Source: CAZULF01 sp964621215
GTDB taxonomy: Bacteria; Pseudomonadota; Gammaproteobacteria; UBA1113
Assembly (NCBI GenBank): GCA_964621215.1
Contig: CAZULF010000004.1
Coordinates: 1-41,461, forward strand
Direction: 5' to 3'
Length of the DNA: 41,461 bases
Shown: in pieces, positions 18,310-26,755 of the stretch
Numbering within the stretch: the stretch's first letter is position 1
Layout of the letters: every line of letters starts with the position of its first letter
The notes under the pieces: generated by a model
Seen by the model: the letters and a program-made list of their open reading frames with translations, nothing else
Databases searched by the model: none
What the model was told of the DNA's origin: nothing
Position numbers and translations under genes: made by a program

Positions 18310-18388
18310 GTAGCCCGGATGCAGCGCAGCGGAATCCGGGATTCCCTATTTGAGAATCCCGGATTCCGCTGCGCTTCATCCAGGCTAC
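18310..18388. repeat. GTAGCC-type palindromic repeat, complete copy
   Basis: Inverted repeat with arms starting GTAGCCCGGATGCAGCGC (from 18310) and ending at 18388 in CATCCAGGCTAC, loop near 18345-18353, with two or three mismatches. It lies between the convergent U-box gene and the HdeD-like gene, 6 bases after the U-box stop, as expected of a shared 3' structure. Confidence 0.85.
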
Positions 18389-18400
18389 AAAATATAATCT

Positions 18401-18937
18401 CTACCGTCCGGCTTTCCAAACTTGCCAGCTAAATATCAGTGATAATATACCGTAAATGGCGGCAGCGATTCCGATGAGAATGGCTATTGCGCCTAAGCCA
18501 GAAGCAGGATGAATCACGATAGTTATTCCAACTAGAACTAACAATAACCCCATGATTGCGCCAACCATCATATTACCCATTAAATGGCGTAATCGTATAG
18601 CAGTCACGAATTGAATAATACCGCTGATGATAGCCCAAAATGCGATGATGTAGATGAGCACTAAACCAGTTAGACCAGGCCATAACCAAATGACTAAACC
18701 GATCAACATGCTGATAGCGGCATCGATGATGTGATTGCTCCACAATACATCCGTTTTGCGACGTATAAAAGACATGATGGCGGTAAATAACCCGAACACA
18801 AACAAGAAAATACCAAAGATATTAATAATCAGTATTACTGAAAGGGCAGGGTGGGTAAATAGCACAGCGGCAAATAGCAATGCGATAATGCCTCGCAGAG
18901 CAGGTAATAGCCATAGGCTTTTCAGTTCCATTGTCAT
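18401..18937 (-). CDS. HdeD family (DUF308) membrane protein
   Basis: 178-residue integral membrane protein with about six hydrophobic helices arranged as three similar pairs, the layout of the HdeD/DUF308 family linked to acid resistance in enterics. The start is MTMELKSLW at 18937, because GGAGG (18945-18949, minus strand) lies seven bases upstream; the frame is open for another 17 codons without a ribosome site. Visible segments include RGIIALLFAAVLFTHPALSV, IGLVIWLWPGLTGLVLIYII and GLLLVLVGITIVIHPASGLG. It is divergent from yajQ with only 55 bases between starts. The function here is not shown by the sequence. Confidence 0.8.
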   Translation of the reverse strand: MTMELKSLWLLPALRGIIALLFAAVLFTHPALSVILIINIFGIFLFVFGLFTAIMSFIRRKTDVLWSNHIIDAAISMLIGLVIWLWPGLTGLVLIYIIAFWAIISGIIQFVTAIRLRHLMGNMMVGAIMGLLLVLVGITIVIHPASGLGAIAILIGIAAAIYGILSLIFSWQVWKAGR

Positions 18938-18992
18938 ATAATAACCTCCGTTGTTTACAAACAGTATCAAGTATATAGGAGGAATCAAAGCG

Positions 18993-19475
18993 ATGCCATC
19001 ATTTGATATAGTGTCAGAAATTGATCAACACGAATTAGCGAATGCTATAGACCAAGCTAATCGAGAAATTACCACCCGTTTTGATTTTAAAGGTGTGGAT
19101 GCGACTTATGAATATAAAGATGACAAAATTACTATCATGGCGCCAAGTGATTTTCAAGTGAAACAAATGCAAGATATTCTGTCTAATAAATTCTCTAAGC
19201 GTAACCTGGATGTACGTGCATTGGATTACCAGAAAATAGAAACCAATTTGAGCCAAGCCCGACAAGTTGTGAATGTGAAGCAAGGTATTGCGCAAGAAAC
19301 AGCGAAGAAAATTATCAAATATATTAAGGATGAAAAGTTTAAAGTGCAGGCGGCAATTCAAGCGGACCAAGTGCGCGTAACGGGCAAACAACGCGATGAT
19401 TTACAAACCGTCATGGCTGCGCTAAAAGACCAAGATTTTAGCTTGCCGTTGCAGTTTAAGAATTTTCGAGATTAG
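18993..19475 (+). CDS. yajQ: YajQ family nucleotide-binding protein
   Basis: 160 residues beginning MPSFDIVSEIDQHELANAID, with AGGAGG at 18977-18982 ten bases upstream. The frame is open 14 codons further, but those residues are not family-like. YajQ (DUF520) proteins have two ferredoxin-like folds and bind nucleotides; some members bind cyclic di-GMP and affect transcription. Family blocks ITTRFDFKG, KLNLRR-like KRNLDVRALDYQ, VNVKQGI and VRVTGKQRDDLQ are present. It is divergent from the HdeD-like gene. The specific role here is unknown. Confidence 0.92.
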   Translation: MPSFDIVSEIDQHELANAIDQANREITTRFDFKGVDATYEYKDDKITIMAPSDFQVKQMQDILSNKFSKRNLDVRALDYQKIETNLSQARQVVNVKQGIAQETAKKIIKYIKDEKFKVQAAIQADQVRVTGKQRDDLQTVMAALKDQDFSLPLQFKNFRD

Positions 19476-19547
19476 CACGTTATAAATTAATGCATTTTAA
19501 TAAAATCCATAATATAATTAAAAAAATAATGTTCTTATGGATTTGCA

Positions 19548-21980
19548 TTGCAACTATCGCTCATAAGTCCCAGCTTTTTGCTTGGGATGCTAATCGTCCT
19601 CAACCTCCCTAGCTTGCCATCAAAAGCGATCATACTGGGTTGCGTTGCTTTGGGGATAATAGGGGTGGTAGTAACGCAAAAAGTAGGAAAGTTAAAACTA
19701 CCTTTGTTATCCCTTTCAATCATGTTGCTGGGCGCAAGTTGGTTTATGTATCACACGCACAGCTTGTTGCAATGGCAGTTACCAACACAATGGCAAAATG
19801 CACCATTGCAAGCAACCGGTCGGATTGTTTCTTTGCCAGTGAATAAATATGGCCAGCAACAATTTGCTATGCAGTTGGAACGACTATGTGAAGGGCGAGA
19901 ATGTCAGAGTTTTCATACCTCTCGTCCTCCCGCGACTTGTTCGCGGGATCCAGAACGCGGAAGCGAATGCAGGGATCCCACGGACAAGCCGCGGGACGAC
20001 GGGCCAAAGATTTTATTAAATTGGCAAAAACCACCACAACCATTGATCATCGGGCAACGCTGGCAATTGTGGATTAAATTAAAACCTCCGCGTAGCTATG
20101 CTAACCCAGGTAGTTTTGATCACGCAAAATGGTTATTTCAAAATAGTATTCGAGCGACGGGGTATGTTATCAGTCGTCCATTAAACAATATTTCTTTATC
20201 TTCGTCGTCCCGCGATTTATTCGCGGGATCCATGTTTTTCACGCCACAAGGTTCAATACGTCAACAAGCCGATACGGCAGTTACCACACAGCTAACGAAT
20301 CGTCCCTTCGCCGGCGTGATTAGCGCACTCACTTTAGGAAACAGCGCTGCCATTTCACAAGAGCAATGGCATGTGTTTCGTAATACTGGAACATCGCATC
20401 TGGTGGCAATATCTGGCTTGCACATCGGCATGATTGCCGCGGTAGTGTACTGGCTATTTGCACATATATGGCGTTTATTTCCGCGATTATGTTTACGTTG
20501 CCCTGCACCTCAAATCGGTGCTATCTGTGGCATTGGGGGTGCGTTAGCTTACAGCGTGTTATCCGGTTTTTCCATTCCAGCACAACGTTCTTTAATCATG
20601 ATTGTCGTCTGGATGTCAGCCTTATTATGGCGACGGCACGTCACCATGTTGCATCGTTTCATGTTGGGATTGCTGTTAGTTTTGTTACTCGATCCATTAG
20701 CCGTAATGAATATGGGATTTTGGTTATCGTTTGGTGCCATTGCCATGATTGGTTATGGCATGAGTTGTCGATTAACAACTAATACGCTGTGGTGGAAATG
20801 GGGCCGAGTGCAATGGGTGGCATCGGTGGGATTAATGCCGTTAAGTTGGTTGTTGTTTCAGCAAACATCGATCGTGGGTTGGTTCGCTAATTTCATTGCC
20901 ATTCCATGGGTAGGATGGATCACAGTGCCTTTAGCATTATTAGGTTGTGCCTTATTACCCTTTTGGCAAACTGGATCGTATGCATGTTTATTATTAGCAG
21001 AAAAAACCATGGAGTGGTTATGGCCTTATTTAAATTATCTGAGCAATGTGCATTTTAATAGTTGGTATTTAGCGTTTAGTTCTCCGTGGTTAATTGTAGT
21101 GAGTATGATTGCCGTATTGTTACTGTTGGCACCGACAGCCATGCCAGCACGGTGGTTAGCTATCATTTGGTTTTTACCGGTTTTTTACATTAAACCTACC
21201 AAGTTACCCATCGCTGCAGTACGTGTGACAACGTTGGATGTTGGGCAAGGATTATCAGTATTAGTAGAAACTCGCAATCATCGATTGATATATGACACAG
21301 GCATGGGATATCCCGATGGCTATAACCTAGGTGATGTGGTGGTGATTCCATTTTTGCGTGCAACACATATTACCCAATTAGATAAAATGATCATCAGCCA
21401 TGCCGATGCGGATCATGCTGGAGGTGTTGCTGCTATGTTGCGGTGGTTTCCATCGCTACCGATGTTAACCAGTGCACCGGCACGATTTGCTTCATACAAA
21501 CAAGTTGCTGTCTGTCAGCAAGGACAACATTGGCAATGGGATAGTGTTGAATTTACCATGTTGTATCCTACGCATGATCAACTTACATTAGGTAATGACA
21601 GTTCATGTGTATTACAAGTTCGCACTGGAGATAAAACGGTATTACTCACTGGCGACATTGAACATCGCGCCGAGCAATCACTCGTTCAATTGTATGGCGA
21701 TACATTACGATCCTCTATCTTGTTCGCGCCACATCATGGTAGCAAAACTTCTTCCACGGCAGGTTTTATTGAAAAAATAAAACCGGAGTTAGTGATCTTC
21801 TCAACCGGTTATTTAAATCGATATCACTTTCCCCATCCATTGGTACAACAACGCTATGCGGAATTAGGTATAAAAACGTTAAATACAGCCGAGACGGGTG
21901 CAATTACTTTAATGCTACAACCGCAGCAGCCTATTAAATTAGAAACGTATCGGCAACAGGTTAAGCATTTTTGGGAGTAG
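19548..21980 (+). CDS. comEC: ComEC/Rec2-type DNA uptake channel with palindromic insertions
   Basis: Inner-membrane channel that imports single-stranded DNA during transformation. 810 residues in the usual order: an N-terminal soluble/OB-like part, the Competence membrane domain (about 240-520, SGLHIGMIAAVVYWLF), and a C-terminal metallo-beta-lactamase-like domain (TTLDVGQGLSVLVE, ISHADADHAGG, LLTGDIEHRAE, FAPHHGSK). The start is uncertain: TTG 19548 is the first possible codon after an in-frame stop, and the next ATG is 19587; neither has a good ribosome site. Two palindromic elements lie inside the N-terminal domain without breaking the frame: a full copy (19923-20001, coding a stretch rich in Arg, Pro and Asp) and a half copy (20203-20232). 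The rest of the gene is intact. The 3' end overlaps the next minus-strand gene by 20 bases. Confidence 0.93.
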   Translation: MQLSLISPSFLLGMLIVLNLPSLPSKAIILGCVALGIIGVVVTQKVGKLKLPLLSLSIMLLGASWFMYHTHSLLQWQLPTQWQNAPLQATGRIVSLPVNKYGQQQFAMQLERLCEGRECQSFHTSRPPATCSRDPERGSECRDPTDKPRDDGPKILLNWQKPPQPLIIGQRWQLWIKLKPPRSYANPGSFDHAKWLFQNSIRATGYVISRPLNNISLSSSSRDLFAGSMFFTPQGSIRQQADTAVTTQLTNRPFAGVISALTLGNSAAISQEQWHVFRNTGTSHLVAISGLHIGMIAAVVYWLFAHIWRLFPRLCLRCPAPQIGAICGIGGALAYSVLSGFSIPAQRSLIMIVVWMSALLWRRHVTMLHRFMLGLLLVLLLDPLAVMNMGFWLSFGAIAMIGYGMSCRLTTNTLWWKWGRVQWVASVGLMPLSWLLFQQTSIVGWFANFIAIPWVGWITVPLALLGCALLPFWQTGSYACLLLAEKTMEWLWPYLNYLSNVHFNSWYLAFSSPWLIVVSMIAVLLLLAPTAMPARWLAIIWFLPVFYIKPTKLPIAAVRVTTLDVGQGLSVLVETRNHRLIYDTGMGYPDGYNLGDVVVIPFLRATHITQLDKMIISHADADHAGGVAAMLRWFPSLPMLTSAPARFASYKQVAVCQQGQHWQWDSVEFTMLYPTHDQLTLGNDSSCVLQVRTGDKTVLLTGDIEHRAEQSLVQLYGDTLRSSILFAPHHGSKTSSTAGFIEKIKPELVIFSTGYLNRYHFPHPLVQQRYAELGIKTLNTAETGAITLMLQPQQPIKLETYRQQVKHFWE
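19923..20001. repeat. Palindromic element, full copy inside comEC
   Basis: Two 30-nt hairpin halves (19923-19952 and 19972-20001) around a 19-nt centre, one base longer than the 78-bp copies elsewhere. It is read in frame by comEC as about 26 extra residues between the segments CQSFHT and KILLNWQKPP of the N-terminal domain. Confidence 0.85.
20203..20232. repeat. Palindromic element, half copy inside comEC
   Basis: Exactly one 30-nt half, with stem CCCGCGA/TCGCGGG, ending GGATCCA. It is read by comEC as ten codons (about SSSRDLFAGS), keeping the frame. It lies 201 bases after the full copy in the same gene. Confidence 0.8.
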
Positions 21981-22461
21981 GGATAGTAGGGTCGTAGGAT
22001 GGTGGTGCGGTGATGCATGTTGGTTGGGAAGTTGGGAAATAAGCAAAGCGGTTGGGCGTTAATGAATAGTGAGTTTGAGTAGTAGCTGTAGCATTTTGGT
22101 ATAATAAAAATTTATTGTAATGTTCTACCATCATGCCAATACAGTGCTCTAACAGAAGTCCAGCATATTGCTCTACTATGAATTTACGGTAATGTTTATC
22201 CAGTCGTTTTTGTAATTGAGTGAGCCTAGTTTCTTGTTCAGCAATGGCTTGAGTAAATTTTTCTATGTTAGATGAGATTTCATCCCGTTTGCATTCTAAA
22301 TCAGTCGATGGCGTTTGCAGCTGCGAATTAAATTTTTCTAAACGACATTGCCATCTAGAAAGATAAGTGCGGTTTTTTGTAAGAGCTTCTTCTACACGGG
22401 TTATATTTCTTTCAGTGATTTCTATCTTTTTGAGGTGAGTTTTATCATTTCCTTTGCTCAT
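21961..22461 (-). CDS. Hypothetical coiled-coil protein
   Basis: I do not recognise this gene. The start is placed at MSKGNDKTHLKK (22461, 166 residues) because AAGGA lies eight bases upstream; an ATG three codons earlier overlaps that site. Residues about 10-95 are charged and heptad-like (ITERNITRVEEALTKN to ETRLTQLQKRLDKHYRKF), consistent with a coiled coil. A short segment rich in Leu, Tyr and His follows, then a Pro/Thr-rich tail (PTSQPTCITAPPSYDPTIPT). There is no signal peptide or membrane helix. It is 71 bases downstream of the 722-residue gene in the same direction and probably cotranscribed. Both look like lineage-specific accessory genes, and effector status is only a guess. Confidence 0.6.
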   Translation of the reverse strand: MSKGNDKTHLKKIEITERNITRVEEALTKNRTYLSRWQCRLEKFNSQLQTPSTDLECKRDEISSNIEKFTQAIAEQETRLTQLQKRLDKHYRKFIVEQYAGLLLEHCIGMMVEHYNKFLLYQNATATTQTHYSLTPNRFAYFPTSQPTCITAPPSYDPTIPTPKNA

Positions 22462-22532
22462 AATATTCATCCTTAACTGAAATCTCTTGTATTCAATGCG
22501 TTGTTCGTAAAGTATCGCGTTATGCGAGCTTA

Positions 22533-24701
22533 TTATTTTCCGGGTCCAGTTTTTCCGGTTGGACGTGGAGTAGTAGTTCCTGTGTTATCAGAGGCAACTG
22601 GTTTTTGAGGAGGAAATAAATTCAAATTCGGATGATACTTTGGAGGTGAGGAGGTAGTGATTATGGTTGTTCCTGCTGTATCTGTAGAGGTCTGCTTTTT
22701 GGTTGGCAGCTCAAGTACTCCTGTTGTATCTGTAGGTGTTGCAGGCAGCTCGAGCGCTCCTTCATCAAACAAGTCAGTATCTTTTAACAAATCAAGCTCA
22801 TCTTCAGAGGTCGACCCACCCGATTCATATCCCTGTCTGTCAGGTGTAGTCGGCAGAGAAGAGGTCGCGGATGAAGCACCAATTGAAGAACTAAGCTCAG
22901 TTGGGGAGTTATCACTAAGTAGATCTCCACCCAGATCACCCATAATATCGCTTGGATTACTTGCACTGCTGGGTAATGTCTCTGGAATAGAGGGTGCTGG
23001 AGGTTGTGGTGGTGGAGCAGTAAAATAATTAATAGCAGAGGCTACTAATCCCCCAATACCAATAGTCGCTGCAACAGCACCAACTACCAATGTAGCAATA
23101 CCTAATGCAGGTAAAATAACAGGAGCAACTAACACAACGCCTGCAGCCGCAGCAGCAATTAAAACAGGCCCACCGACAATAGCTAATAAACCAAGACCGA
23201 CAAACGTCAGATTTCTTGCTAATTCAGCATTTTTGTTTTCAGTGGAGGGAGGTGGTGATACAGCTTCTTGTCTAGCATTTGTATGTGAGGAGGCCGTTGC
23301 ATTTTGTTCGATACTTGGAGATATGCGAGTCTGTTCTTCTGCCGTTTCTCTATTATTTTCGACTGGCTCCAACAATGTAGATGGTTCTTCAATAGTACCA
23401 ACATGGGATTCAGCAGAGTTAGCTGCAGCTGAGATATTGGTGTTTACAGCTTTTGCTGATTCAGCACGAGACTCCGGCGAAATGGATCTCTTTTGGGGAG
23501 CAACGGGTATTAATGTCGAGGTAGTGGCTGCTGCAGAAAATTGTTCGGTTGATGGCGCATTAAGTGATTCAGGGGGAGTTTCCGCAACGGACAGTTTACT
23601 GGTTTGTTCTGGTGAGGTAGAGACAGCAGAAACAGTTTTTGCAACAGGAGTAACAGACTGTTCAAAAGAATCAGACTCAATATCTTCTAAAGGTGTAGTT
23701 TTAAGATAAAACGATCGTTCAGAAGAAAGACTGTTCAAAAAACCAATTAATGCTTTGTTAGTGAACCAGTTCACAGAGGCAATTATCTCTTGCTTTTTAT
23801 CTTGTGGTAATACAATTCCATCAATCAGAATATCTAATGTCTCTTGCGTATCCGCACTAACCTCTATAGTTTTGGTACAAAATCCTCGGTTATCGCTGAA
23901 ATCAGATTTAAGAGTCCAAGTGTATGTTGCTGAATCTGGCAGAGGAACTCCGTTTATATAATCCTGTTTAATTGCATCGCGCGTTCGCTCATTAAACATT
24001 ACTTGTAACGAAGGAGAGACGCTATAGGCAAATTCAAAGCTATCTTGATTAATTGTGAGTATATTTTTACCTTTTTGTGCTTCTGAACTTTCCGGGAAGA
24101 AAACATTATCCCCACTTCGAAAGGAAGAGGCTAGAGGAGCTACAAACAACCTAGATGCACCATACATAAGAGTTTGGGTATACTCTACACAAAGTTTATT
24201 AGCTACATCTAATCCGAAATTATTTGCTAAATCCGTATAAAGGAAGAAAGCTAGCTTATTATCGGGCGGAACATAATTAGTATCTTCGATATGCATTTCT
24301 TCGCGATATCTTTTTTTGTATATTTCATAAGGCTCAATACCCACAATTATCAGACCTCGTTTCCAATCAGAAAAAAGTTGTCCAATAAAAACTTTAATTT
24401 GATTAATTTGAGTGTGTTCATTTTTGTTTTGTTTTGGATTGATTTCCGCTCCTTTAGCATCGAAGAGAGTATCCAAATTGATCGCGTTTAACTGCGTCAT
24501 TGTTATGTCAGGCGGCGTCACGGTACTTTGTGGTTCATACCAGTCGTTTTGAATATATTCTTTTACAGCTGTATTCTGCGAACTCCCTAAATCACTAGGT
24601 GTCAATGTCTTGTGGAAACGTACATTGGGAGTAGATTCACTCGAACTACTCAACGAGCTTTGATCTGGAGATTTTGTTTGAGAGAGCTTTTCATCTGACA
24701 T
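22533..24701 (-). CDS. Hypothetical large protein with a central hydrophobic hairpin, possible effector
   Basis: 722 residues, family not recognised. GAGGTGG precedes the ATG on the minus strand. Residues 1-40 are Ser-rich and polar; about 75-330 look like a globular domain (FIGQLFSDWKRGLIIVGIEP, FEFAYSVSPSLQVMFNERTR); 340-485 form a long Ser/Thr/Glu-rich linker; about 492-556 hold two or three adjacent hydrophobic segments rich in Gly, Ala and Val; 560-722 is Pro/Thr/Ser-rich and disordered, with many TPT and TTT stretches. The central membrane hairpin between disordered arms, and no signal peptide, resemble membrane-targeted secreted effectors of intracellular bacteria, but there is no domain match to prove it. 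It has its own strong candidate promoter, divergent from msbA. Confidence 0.6.
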   Translation of the reverse strand: MSDEKLSQTKSPDQSSLSSSSESTPNVRFHKTLTPSDLGSSQNTAVKEYIQNDWYEPQSTVTPPDITMTQLNAINLDTLFDAKGAEINPKQNKNEHTQINQIKVFIGQLFSDWKRGLIIVGIEPYEIYKKRYREEMHIEDTNYVPPDNKLAFFLYTDLANNFGLDVANKLCVEYTQTLMYGASRLFVAPLASSFRSGDNVFFPESSEAQKGKNILTINQDSFEFAYSVSPSLQVMFNERTRDAIKQDYINGVPLPDSATYTWTLKSDFSDNRGFCTKTIEVSADTQETLDILIDGIVLPQDKKQEIIASVNWFTNKALIGFLNSLSSERSFYLKTTPLEDIESDSFEQSVTPVAKTVSAVSTSPEQTSKLSVAETPPESLNAPSTEQFSAAATTSTLIPVAPQKRSISPESRAESAKAVNTNISAAANSAESHVGTIEEPSTLLEPVENNRETAEEQTRISPSIEQNATASSHTNARQEAVSPPPSTENKNAELARNLTFVGLGLLAIVGGPVLIAAAAAGVVLVAPVILPALGIATLVVGAVAATIGIGGLVASAINYFTAPPPQPPAPSIPETLPSSASNPSDIMGDLGGDLLSDNSPTELSSSIGASSATSSLPTTPDRQGYESGGSTSEDELDLLKDTDLFDEGALELPATPTDTTGVLELPTKKQTSTDTAGTTIITTSSPPKYHPNLNLFPPQKPVASDNTGTTTPRPTGKTGPGK

Positions 24702-24826
24702 AATTCAATTTCCACCTCAGCTATTTGCTGGTAGGTAAAGCACGACTCCCTGGATTAGATTCCTTTGTAACATCCGGAAGCCGGACGACAGAGCCACTAA
24801 GAATTTAATATAACCCTAATGATAGT

Positions 24827-24855
24827 ATAATACCATATTCTGTCTCATGTGTAAA
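24827..24855 (-). promoter_or_regulatory. Strong candidate promoter for the 722-residue gene
   Basis: On the minus strand TTTACA (24850-24855, five of six) is followed by a 17-base spacer and TATTAT (24827-24832, five of six). The 5' leader would be about 120 bases. It lies 13 bases from the msbA promoter in the opposite direction. Confidence 0.6.
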
Positions 24856-24868
24856 AAACAGTTTAAAA

Positions 24869-24897
24869 TTGCACCAAACCCCCGAACGCGGTATTAT
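24869..24897 (+). promoter_or_regulatory. Candidate promoter for msbA-lpxK
   Basis: TTGCAC (24869-24874), 17-base spacer, TATTAT (24892-24897), about 35 bases before the msbA ATG. The -10 matches five of six and the -35 three of six. Confidence 0.5.
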
Positions 24898-24933
24898 AGG
24901 GCCTTATAAAATTTAAGGTGAAAAATCAATACC

Positions 24934-26754
24934 ATGGCAAAGTTTATCATCGATAATAAGGCGGCTAAGAAGCTGGCTAAAGCCCGGCCGGACGGGAATA
25001 GTTGGGCAGTTTATAAGCGTTTATTGGGCTACGCTAGGCCTTATGCATGGACTTTTGTGATCGCTGTCTTAGCCAATATCGCCTTTTCGGGTATCGATTC
25101 CACGTTTGCCTATTTGCTTAAGCCTATATTAAACAAAGGCTTTATTACGCCCGATCCGGCATTTTTGAAGTGGATTCCCTTAATTATCATAGGGTTATTT
25201 ATTTTACGTTCAATAATGAACCTAGTGGGCAGCTATGCCATGGGTTTAGTCGCGCGTAGCGTAGTCATGGGCTTTCGCCGCAATATTTTTGAACATTTCT
25301 TACGGTTGCCATGCTCGTTTTATGATCAAACCTCATCAGGACAATTACTATCAACGCTAATTTACAATGCGGCTCAGGTTTCTTCTGCCAGCACCAATGC
25401 CGTCACCACCTTAATTCAATCAGGGGCGTTAGTTGTTGGGCTGTTAACCGTTATGTTTGTGATTAGCTGGCAGTTGTCGTTAGTCTTTTTTGCCACGATT
25501 CCGCTGATTGCTATTCTGGTGCGTGTAACTAGCAAGCGTTTACGTAAAATGAGTAAAAACGCGCAGGAAGGAATGGGGCACATTAGCCATATCGCAGAAG
25601 AAGCGATTGAAGGCTACAAAGTGGTGCGCACCTTCGGCGGTGAAACATATGAAACCACAAAATTTAAAGCCGCGACTGAAAAGCAAATGTATTGGGAATT
25701 AAAGCTGATTATCATGGGCGCGCTGAGCGATTCCAGCGTGCAATTGCTGGGAATTACAACGTTAGCAGTGATGATTTTTATGGCAACCTCGCATTGGGGC
25801 GTAAGTCATATGAGTGCCGGTAGTTTTACTGCAGTGATTGCTTCGATGATGGCGCTATTAAAACCAATGCGTAATTTAACCTCGATCAATGCCACTATTC
25901 AACGTGGTTTAGCCGGAGCGGAAAGTATATTTACTTTATTAGATCGACCGGCAGAAAAAGATGAAGGGCGTGTTTCTTTACCACGTGCGATGGGTGATAT
26001 TGCCTATCGACATGCGAAATTTGCTTATGAAGGCAATGAGCGTGTTGTGTTGCAGGATATTAGTTTCACTATTCCCGCAGGAAAGTGTTTCGCCTTTGTG
26101 GGGCGCTCGGGTAGTGGTAAAACAACTCTAGTGAATTTGCTGCCACGATTTTATGATGTACAAGAGGGTGAAATCACTATCGATGGCATTAATGTTTTTG
26201 ATATAAAATTAGCTGAGCTACGAAAGCAATTTGCTTTTGTAAGTCAGCATGTAACATTATTTAACGATACATTAGCAAAAAATATTGCTTATGGTTGTCA
26301 TGATAGAGAAATTACCGAAGCAGATATTATTGCTGCGGCAACTTCAGCACATGCAATGGAGTTTATCGAAAAATTACCGGAAGGTATTCACACTCTAATT
26401 GGTGAAAATGGTGTGTTATTATCTGGCGGCCAACGTCAACGTATTGCGATAGCGCGAGCTATTTTGAAGGATGCTCCTATTTTGATTTTAGATGAAGCGA
26501 CCTCGGCGCTCGATACGGAATCAGAACGTCATATCCAAGCAGCATTAGATGAGGTGATGAAGCACCGCACCACACTAGTGGTGGCGCATCGATTATCCAC
26601 GATTGAAGATGCTGATTGCATCGTTGTGTTAGATCAGGGGCGTATCGTCGAAATGGGTACACATAGAGAATTGATCGCACGCAAAGATTATTATTCACGT
26701 TTATATAACATGCAATTTCATGAAGTGGAAAGTCATGAAGCCGTTGCAGTGTAA
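24934..26754 (+). CDS. msbA: Lipid A export ABC transporter (permease-ATPase)
   Basis: Homodimeric flippase moving lipid A core across the inner membrane, powered by ATP. 606 residues: a six-helix transmembrane domain (about 35-330) followed by an ATPase domain with Walker A GRSGSGKTTL (about 390-399), Q-loop FVSQHVTLFND, signature LSGGQRQR (496-503), Walker B ILILDEATSALD (Asp520-Glu521) and the switch His in VVAHRLST. AAGGTG lies upstream of the ATG. The N-terminal extension before helix 1 and the neighbour lpxK support MsbA over other ABC exporters. lpxK starts directly after the stop. Confidence 0.95.
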   Translation: MAKFIIDNKAAKKLAKARPDGNSWAVYKRLLGYARPYAWTFVIAVLANIAFSGIDSTFAYLLKPILNKGFITPDPAFLKWIPLIIIGLFILRSIMNLVGSYAMGLVARSVVMGFRRNIFEHFLRLPCSFYDQTSSGQLLSTLIYNAAQVSSASTNAVTTLIQSGALVVGLLTVMFVISWQLSLVFFATIPLIAILVRVTSKRLRKMSKNAQEGMGHISHIAEEAIEGYKVVRTFGGETYETTKFKAATEKQMYWELKLIIMGALSDSSVQLLGITTLAVMIFMATSHWGVSHMSAGSFTAVIASMMALLKPMRNLTSINATIQRGLAGAESIFTLLDRPAEKDEGRVSLPRAMGDIAYRHAKFAYEGNERVVLQDISFTIPAGKCFAFVGRSGSGKTTLVNLLPRFYDVQEGEITIDGINVFDIKLAELRKQFAFVSQHVTLFNDTLAKNIAYGCHDREITEADIIAAATSAHAMEFIEKLPEGIHTLIGENGVLLSGGQRQRIAIARAILKDAPILILDEATSALDTESERHIQAALDEVMKHRTTLVVAHRLSTIEDADCIVVLDQGRIVEMGTHRELIARKDYYSRLYNMQFHEVESHEAVAV

Positions 26755-26755
26755 T

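Noticed and set aside
22657..23709. Long plus-strand open frames opposite the 722-residue gene
   Set aside because: Antisense frames of a Ser/Thr/Pro-rich coding sequence; they give poly-Ser/Val/Gly sequence without start signals.
24809..24828. TTTAATATA-like tandem site before msbA
   Set aside because: Only about 13 of 18 positions fit the PmrA pattern and it lies upstream of both promoter hexamers in AT-rich DNA.
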